Shown: piece by piece, positions 5,627 through 10,139 of the stretch
How the letters are laid out: every line of letters starts with the position of its first letter
How positions within the stretch are numbered: the first letter of the stretch is position 1
Source of the DNA: Dethiothermospora halolimnae
GTDB taxonomy: Bacteria > Bacillota > Clostridia > Tissierellales > VENL01
Length of the DNA: 10,139 nucleotides
Assembly: GCF_037577855.1 (NCBI RefSeq)
Contig: NZ_JBAKFX010000086.1
Span: 1-10,139, forward strand
Direction: 5' to 3'
The notes under the pieces: generated by a model
Seen by the model: the letters and a program-made list of their open reading frames with translations, nothing else
Told to the model about the DNA's origin: nothing
Databases searched by the model: none
Position numbers and translations under genes: made by a program

Positions 5627-6389
5627 AAATCTAAATAAAACCTTCAATAAAGGCACCATAAATGAAAAGGTAGTATTTAATAGTTTTTCATTAGATGTTA
5701 AAGAAGAGGACTTTATAACCATAATAGGTAGTAATGGTTCTGGAAAATCCACCCTTTTAAATATTATCTCTGGATTGCTTAAAGAAGATGACGGCTATTT
5801 AAGGCTCAATAATAAAAATATGGCTAAGATGCCTGAATATAAACGAACAAAATCTATATCAAGGGTTTTTCAAGACCCTTCAATGGGAACATCCCCTTCT
5901 ATGACCATATTAGAAAACTTATCTATGGCATATAATAAAGGCAAAAAATTTGGTTTATCCATGGGGGTTAATAAAAAGAATATAAAATACTTTAAAGAAA
6001 TATTGTCTCAATTATCTCTAGGCCTTGAAGATCAACTTAATACCAAAGTTGGATTATTATCCGGGGGACAGAGGCAAGCCTTATCTTTAATTATGGCCAC
6101 AATGTCACAACCTGATTTATTATTACTTGATGAACATACAGCAGCATTAGACCCTAAAACATCAAAAACAATACTTGATCTAACTAAAAATATAGTTAAG
6201 AAAAAGAAAATAACCACTTTAATGATTACCCATAACTTAAATCAAGCTATAGAGGTTGGTAATAGACTTCTTATGTTTCATCAGGGTAAAGTTATTGTGG
6301 ATATAGCTGGAGAAGAGAAAAAATCTTTAACTATAGATAAACTTATGGATTATTTTCAACAGATTCAATTAAATATGTGTAGGGGCTGA
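5613..6389 (+). CDS. ABC transporter ATP-binding protein (COG1101/TrpZ type)
   Basis: The 258-residue nucleotide-binding subunit energises the transporter. All ABC motifs are present: Walker A GSNGSGKST (39-47), Q-loop Gln87 in VFQDP, signature LSGGQ (149-153), Walker B LLLLDE with Asp173/Glu174, D-loop AALD (177-180) and switch His207 in ITHN. Walker B is followed by HTAALDP rather than the common PTAALDP, which is typical of this subfamily (DEHTAALDP). The start is GTG at 5613, with a perfect GGAGGTGA (5600-5607) 5 bases upstream; it overlaps the permease end by 14 bases. The last codons (MCRG and stop) are encoded inside a 34-bp palindrome shared with the convergent ykpA gene. Confidence 0.92.
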   Translation: MLQIRNLNKTFNKGTINEKVVFNSFSLDVKEEDFITIIGSNGSGKSTLLNIISGLLKEDDGYLRLNNKNMAKMPEYKRTKSISRVFQDPSMGTSPSMTILENLSMAYNKGKKFGLSMGVNKKNIKYFKEILSQLSLGLEDQLNTKVGLLSGGQRQALSLIMATMSQPDLLLLDEHTAALDPKTSKTILDLTKNIVKKKKITTLMITHNLNQAIEVGNRLLMFHQGKVIVDIAGEEKKSLTIDKLMDYFQQIQLNMCRG

Positions 6390-6409
6390 ATATATTCAGC
6401 CCCTACACA
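6376..6409. terminator. 34-bp palindrome shared by the ends of two convergent genes
   Basis: Perfect palindrome, centre between 6392 and 6393 (GAATATATTC), arms TGTAGGGGCTGAATATA and its complement. It contains the ATPase stop codon (6387-6389) and the ykpA stop codon (6403-6405). Transcripts from either side would fold into a 34-base hairpin. T-runs are lacking on both sides, so terminator efficiency is uncertain; position and symmetry argue for a bidirectional terminator. Confidence 0.7.
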
Positions 6410-8025
6410 ATAGTATACATATCCTCTATTCTATTTTGTACACCTTCATCTTCTAAGAATTCATCAAAGGTAACTTCCTTATCAAAGACTCCCTTTGGAG
6501 TTATTTCTATAACTCTATTCGCAATAGTTTGTATAAACTCATGGTCATGGGATGTAAATAACATAGTTCCTTTAAATGCCTTTAATCCATTATTAACTGC
6601 CTGAATTGACTCTAAGTCCAAATGGTTTGTAGGCTCATCGAGTAATAAAACATTTGCCCCTGAAAGCATCATCTTAGAGAACATACATCTTACCTTTTCT
6701 CCTCCCGATAGAACCTTAGCATTTTTTAATGGTTCGTCTCCAGAGAATAGCATTTTCCCTAGGAAACCTCTAATAAAGGCCTCTGACTTCTCCTCAGAAT
6801 ATTGTCTTAACCAATTTATTAAGTCTAAATCAACATCATCAAAATAAGCTGAATTATCCTTAGGTAAATAATCTGTGGTAGTAGTAACTCCCCACTTAAA
6901 ACTCCCTTCATCGGGTTCCATTTCTCCCATTAAAATCTTAAATAAAACCGTCTTTGATAGATCACTTCTTCCTAAGATAATAATCTTATCATTTCTGTTT
7001 ACAGTAAATGAAATATTATTTAAAACCTTCACACCATCAATTGTCTTACTGATACCCTCCACAGTTAATATATCTTTCCCAGCTTCCCTATTAGGAGAAA
7101 AACCAACAAAGGGATATCTTCTTGATGACGGTTCTATATCTTCTATTTTGATTTTATCTAAAAGTTTTTTCCTTGAAGTTGCCTGCTTGGCTTTTGATGC
7201 ATTGGAACTAAATCTTGCAATAAAGTTTTGAAGTTCTTTAACCTTTTCTTCTTTTTTCTTATTTTGTTCCTTCATTAATTTTAATGCCAATTGACTTGAT
7301 TCATACCAAAAGTCATAGTTTCCAACAAATAGCTTAGCCTTCCCAAAGTCAATATCAAGCATATGGGTACAGACATTATTTAAAAAGTGTCTATCATGGG
7401 AAACAACTATAACTGTTTTTTCAAAGTTAATTAAAAACTCCTGTAACCAATTTATAGCCTTAAAGTCCAAATGGTTTGTAGGCTCATCTAGTAATAAAAT
7501 ATCGGGACTTCCAAAAAGGGCTTGGGCTAATAGTACCTTTACCTTTTCATTGGCTCTCAATTCCTTCATATTCTTATCATGTAATTCCTTTGTTATACCT
7601 AAACCCATAAGTAGCTTTTCAGCATTCATCTCTGCTTCCCAGCCATCTAGTTCTGCAAACTCAGCCTCTAGCTCAGATGCCTTTATTCCATCCTCTTCAC
7701 TGAAATCCGGTTTCTGATAAAGGGCATCCTTTTCCTTCATTATTTCATGAAGTCTTTTATGTCCCATAATCACTGTATCTAAAACTTTAAATTCATCAAA
7801 TTCAAAGTGATCCTGCTTTAGTACTGCTAATCTTTCCCCTGGAGTTATAGATACATCCCCTTCACTAGGTTCAATGTCTCCTGATAATATCTTTAAGAAG
7901 GTTGATTTACCTGCTCCATTGGCTCCTATTACTCCATAGCAGTTTCCTGGGGTAAATTTAACATTTACATCTTTAAATAATTTTTTGTCTCCAAATCTTA
8001 GTCCTAAACCTGTTATTGTAATCAA
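6403..8025 (-). CDS. ykpA: ABC-F family ATPase, YkpA type
   Basis: This is a soluble, ribosome-associated type ABC-F protein with two ATP-binding domains, 540 residues, the same length as B. subtilis YkpA as I remember it and strongly similar along its length. Domain 1: Walker A GANGAGKST (34-42), Q71, Walker B LLLDEP (Asp180/Glu181), switch His210. The linker (about 245-305, Lys/Glu-rich, with KQATSRKKLLDKI) is the interdomain arm typical of the family. Domain 2: signature LSGGE (439-443), Asp463/Glu464, His493. Two motifs are degenerate: the first signature reads LRANE (156-160) instead of LSGGE, and the second Walker A reads GRSDLSKTV (352-360). The start is TTG at 8025; an in-frame TAA at 8035-8037 rules out a longer form. 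Its ribosome binding site lies unusually far upstream, beyond a hairpin. ABC-F proteins act on translating ribosomes; the exact role of YkpA is not settled. Confidence 0.92.
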   Translation of the reverse strand: MITITGLGLRFGDKKLFKDVNVKFTPGNCYGVIGANGAGKSTFLKILSGDIEPSEGDVSITPGERLAVLKQDHFEFDEFKVLDTVIMGHKRLHEIMKEKDALYQKPDFSEEDGIKASELEAEFAELDGWEAEMNAEKLLMGLGITKELHDKNMKELRANEKVKVLLAQALFGSPDILLLDEPTNHLDFKAINWLQEFLINFEKTVIVVSHDRHFLNNVCTHMLDIDFGKAKLFVGNYDFWYESSQLALKLMKEQNKKKEEKVKELQNFIARFSSNASKAKQATSRKKLLDKIKIEDIEPSSRRYPFVGFSPNREAGKDILTVEGISKTIDGVKVLNNISFTVNRNDKIIILGRSDLSKTVLFKILMGEMEPDEGSFKWGVTTTTDYLPKDNSAYFDDVDLDLINWLRQYSEEKSEAFIRGFLGKMLFSGDEPLKNAKVLSGGEKVRCMFSKMMLSGANVLLLDEPTNHLDLESIQAVNNGLKAFKGTMLFTSHDHEFIQTIANRVIEITPKGVFDKEVTFDEFLEDEGVQNRIEDMYTIV

Positions 8026-8033
8026 AGTAGTTT

Positions 8034-8065
8034 GTTATACAGCCATCTGTATAACGTCCCCCTTT
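8034..8065 (-). promoter_or_regulatory. Hairpin between Shine-Dalgarno and TTG start of ykpA, with 3-codon ORF
   Basis: On the minus strand, AAAGGGGGAC (8065-8056) is followed by a perfect 9-bp hairpin, GTTATACAG-ATGG-CTGTATAAC (8055-8034), then 8 bases, then TTG at 8025. Linear distance from the G-run to the start is about 32 bases; skipping the 22-base hairpin makes it about 10. The loop ATG opens a tiny in-frame ORF (Met-Ala-Val-stop, 8046-8035). Either the hairpin brings the site close to TTG, or the tiny ORF is translated and ribosomes restart at TTG. Confidence 0.55.
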
Positions 8066-8083
8066 CAGTTTTTTTATGCATAT

Positions 8084-8115
8084 AAAAAATCCCACAGGCT
8101 ACTGTGGAATTTTTA
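8084..8115 (-). terminator. Intrinsic terminator between the MFS gene and ykpA (possible attenuator)
   Basis: On the minus strand, AAAAATTCCACAG (8114-8102), loop TAGC, CTGTGGGATTTTT (8097-8085): the core CCACAG/CTGTGG is extended by a G-U pair and A-T pairs, ending in six T's. It ends MFS transcription. A TATAAT at 8133-8128 lies just before it, so it could also act as a leader attenuator for ykpA. Confidence 0.65.
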
Positions 8116-8127
8116 TCAACATCTCTA

Positions 8128-8156
8128 ATTATACACTCTTTTATAGTATTATTAAA
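8128..8156 (-). promoter_or_regulatory. Possible ykpA promoter
   Basis: On the minus strand, TTTAAT (8156-8151), a 17-base spacer and a perfect TATAAT (8133-8128). The -35 is weak (3 of 6). The predicted start near 8121 lies directly in front of the terminator hairpin, so transcripts would have to pass it to reach ykpA. Confidence 0.4.
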
Positions 8157-8197
8157 TAGTTTTTATAAAATAAGTTAATTTAGTTTTTATTCCCTAG

Positions 8198-9382
8198 TTA
8201 TACCCCTTTATATCTCTGTCTTCCCAGGGTAAAATGGGTTATAATGGCAATGGAAACTAATATAAATCCTGCTACACAAACTCCTGTCCATCCATGTTTA
8301 TTATAACTATAGGAACCTAAAAATGATCCCAATGAACCAACAAAGAAGTAGCATGACATAAATATAGAGTTAAATCTATTTCTAGCAGGGGAATCTATGG
8401 CATTTATCCTAGCTTGATTTGATACCTGTGATGAATTAACTGAAAAGTCCAGTATAGTTACACCTATTATAAGCCCTATCAAATAACTACCAAATAAGTA
8501 TAGTATAACAAAGGACATAAATGCCAAAGTTGCCGAAACCCCTATCGCAAACCTTGGAGACTTCTTATCACTTAATGTTCCCATATAGGGTACTAGAAAG
8601 ACTCCCACTATACCTACTAAACTAAATAACCCTGCCACTTCTGAACCTAAGTTATATACCGGCGAGTCTAAATAAAATACTATAGATGTCCAGAACAATT
8701 GAAATGATGCAAATATACAGGGGCCTATTATAGAAGATGACCTTACCACTGGATTATTTTTAATAATTCCTACTAAAGATTTCATTATATCAATATATCT
8801 ATCCTTAGAATTAGCTTTACTGGTTGGTAAAAACCTTTTAAGGGTCAGTGTTAATATTGTTATTAAAAATATTGATATAATATATACTGCTCTCCATCCA
8901 AGTCTAGGTCCTACAAAACCACTTACAACCCTAGCCGATAAAATACCCGTTATAAGTCCACTTATTATAGTTCCTATAACCTTTCCTCGTCTATCAGGTT
9001 TGGCTATACTAGCTGCAAAGGGAACTAAAAGTTGAGTTATAATAGATGAAAATCCCAATAAAAAACTTGCAACAAGTAACCAATAAAAATTCATGGATAC
9101 ACTGACAAGAACTAAGGCTATAGCAGAAAGGGTTAAAACCTTAAGAATTAAGGATTTCCTTTCCTTTATATCCCCAAGGGGAATTAAAAAAAGCATTCCA
9201 AAACCATAACCTAATTGGGTCAATGTAGCCACTAAACCTATATTCTCCCTAGATACATTAAAGTCCTTAGCCATAAGTCCTAAAAGAGGCTGGTTATAAC
9301 AAGTACTTGCTATGGTTAATCCCGATGTTATTGCCATTAGTAGAATGAGACCTTTGGTTAGTTTTATGTTATTATTATTCAA
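8198..9382 (-). CDS. Major facilitator superfamily transporter (DHA1-like efflux type)
   Basis: This 394-residue integral membrane protein has about twelve hydrophobic helices in two six-helix halves. The first loop carries an MFS motif-A-like GDIKERKSLI (about 69-78), and the second half has the related GTLSDKKSPR. The N-terminal segment with TCYNQPLLGLMAKDF is characteristic of a DHA1-like subgroup (bacterial proteins annotated as drug or arabinose-type efflux permeases); the substrate cannot be told from sequence. The start is TTG at 9382, supported by GGGAGGT 7 bases upstream; no ATG lies nearby in frame. Downstream is a terminator (8084-8115), so it is probably monocistronic. It lies 60 bases after the end of the unrelated 9445-9981 gene on the same strand. 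Confidence 0.88.
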   Translation of the reverse strand: MNNNNIKLTKGLILLMAITSGLTIASTCYNQPLLGLMAKDFNVSRENIGLVATLTQLGYGFGMLFLIPLGDIKERKSLILKVLTLSAIALVLVSVSMNFYWLLVASFLLGFSSIITQLLVPFAASIAKPDRRGKVIGTIISGLITGILSARVVSGFVGPRLGWRAVYIISIFLITILTLTLKRFLPTSKANSKDRYIDIMKSLVGIIKNNPVVRSSSIIGPCIFASFQLFWTSIVFYLDSPVYNLGSEVAGLFSLVGIVGVFLVPYMGTLSDKKSPRFAIGVSATLAFMSFVILYLFGSYLIGLIIGVTILDFSVNSSQVSNQARINAIDSPARNRFNSIFMSCYFFVGSLGSFLGSYSYNKHGWTGVCVAGFILVSIAIITHFTLGRQRYKGV

Positions 9383-9444
9383 ATAAATACCTCCCTTAGT
9401 ATTTGTTAATTATAAAATACCAAATATAAGGTCTTATTTGTATG

Positions 9445-9981
9445 TTACTTTGTTCTAATATATTTATGCAAAACTTTTTCGATTTCATTAACTTTTTCTT
9501 TACTCTCTTTTATATTAAGTCTATATTCTATTTCCTTTTTATTATTAGCAATATATTTGATAGTCAAAAAAAATTCCTTATAAAATGGTAGTTCTCCTTC
9601 TTCAATATTAAATGACTTAATCTCAGCCCACGTAAAAAAAGTACTTCCAGATCTTATACCATCATTCATTATATAAAAACTTTTTGTTAAATCCATTATT
9701 ATTATTATCATCATAAATATTATAAATACAGTAGAGAAAACTTTTGTTATTATATAATTTATAGTAAAAATTATATATGTGTGTGCTATTAGTACCAAAA
9801 CATCTAGTGAATCTGGTAGTTTTTTAGAGTTTATCTTTAAAATAATTTCTCCCGTTCTTCCTCCCTCTATCTCCTTTAACTTTTTTCTCCATTTTAACCT
9901 TAGTATTATTTTCATTATAAATAATGTTAATATAAATATATATATAATAGGAAGTCCTATGTCATAGATTTTATTCAACAT
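9445..9981 (-). CDS. Small membrane protein with PH-like cytoplasmic tail, function unknown
   Basis: The protein has 178 residues. Hydrophobic segments lie at about 9-27, 61-78 and 80-97; the segment between the first two is basic (KWRKKLKEIEGGRTG). The C-terminal 75 residues contain YIMNDGIRSGSTFFTWAEIKSF, which resembles the strand-turn-strand start of bacterial PH-like membrane-protein tails (the DUF5673 type); this resemblance is by eye and not certain. The ATG at 9981 is chosen because GGGGG (9992-9988) lies 6 bases upstream; the alternative ATG at 9987 would touch that site. It overlaps the end of the upstream ORF by 11 bases, so the two are probably translationally coupled and work together. 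Confidence 0.65.
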   Translation of the reverse strand: MLNKIYDIGLPIIYIFILTLFIMKIILRLKWRKKLKEIEGGRTGEIILKINSKKLPDSLDVLVLIAHTYIIFTINYIITKVFSTVFIIFMMIIIIMDLTKSFYIMNDGIRSGSTFFTWAEIKSFNIEEGELPFYKEFFLTIKYIANNKKEIEYRLNIKESKEKVNEIEKVLHKYIRTK

Positions 9982-10139
9982 TATCATCCCCCGTTAAAAC
10001 CATACTTAATACTTGTATATAACGATTATCTGTAATCTTTTCTATTGAATTCATCATTATTGAAGATATAAAAATAATGCCTATTGAACCTCCTCCTAAA
10101 CCTCCTATCATAATACTATATTCATTTTTGCCCATTCCC
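9971..10139 (-). CDS. Small membrane protein, C-terminal part or complete, at right edge
   Basis: On the minus strand an open frame enters the window at 10139 and ends with TAA at 9973-9971. The first ATG inside is at 10135, giving 54 residues (MGKNEYSIMIGGLGGGSI at the start). The frame stays open to the edge, so the gene may begin outside. One glycine-rich hydrophobic helix is visible (about residues 7-28), followed by a polar tail ending TGDDNVE. The 11-base overlap with the 9445-9981 gene, and that gene's ribosome binding site inside this ORF, suggest a two-gene membrane-protein unit. No family is recognised. Confidence 0.5.
   Translation of the reverse strand, partial: GMGKNEYSIMIGGLGGGSIGIIFISSIMMNSIEKITDNRYIQVLSMVLTGDDNVE

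Overview
The window is AT-rich DNA with Gram-positive style ribosome binding sites (AGGAGG/GGAGGT and G-rich variants such as AAGGGGGA), frequent TTG/GTG starts and intrinsic terminators. The gene set (HutP family, YkpA-type ABC-F, TrpXYZ-like ABC transporter, stand-alone SagB, lipoprotein with LGGC lipobox) points to a low-GC Firmicute, most likely a Clostridia member. No rRNA, tRNA or CRISPR array is visible. The only mobile-element sequence is the 5' end of a group II intron at the left edge.

Left part (1-2780, all minus strand): the first 122 bases of a group II intron sit directly behind the terminator hairpin of a small membrane-protein gene (176-712). Upstream of that lie an aldo/keto reductase (803-1840) and a stand-alone SagB-type flavin oxidoreductase (2037-2780). 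The last two are separated by a perfect 58-bp palindrome.

Centre (2800-6389, plus strand): divergent from sagB is a hutP-family RNA-binding regulator (3006-3428). After it comes a 307-bp non-coding stretch, then a three-gene ABC transporter operon: lipoprotein (3736-4740), permease (4742-5626) and ATPase (5613-6389), of the TrpXYZ/COG2984-COG4120-COG1101 type. The non-coding stretch has a full-consensus sigma-A promoter (TTGACA-17-TATAAT), an array of UAG triplets about 8 nt apart, a stable hairpin and an intrinsic terminator just before the ribosome binding site. B. subtilis HutP is known to bind regularly spaced UAG triplets and to control a downstream terminator. I therefore propose that this HutP paralogue controls the transporter operon next to it by (anti)termination. 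This is the most interesting hypothesis in the window.

Right part (6403-10139, minus strand): a YkpA-type ABC-F protein, convergent with the transporter ATPase (the two stop codons share one 34-bp palindrome), with an unusual TTG-start leader holding a hairpin and a three-codon ORF; an MFS drug/sugar-type transporter with a TTG start; a small membrane protein with a PH-like tail; and the end of another small membrane protein that overlaps it and runs towards or off the window edge.
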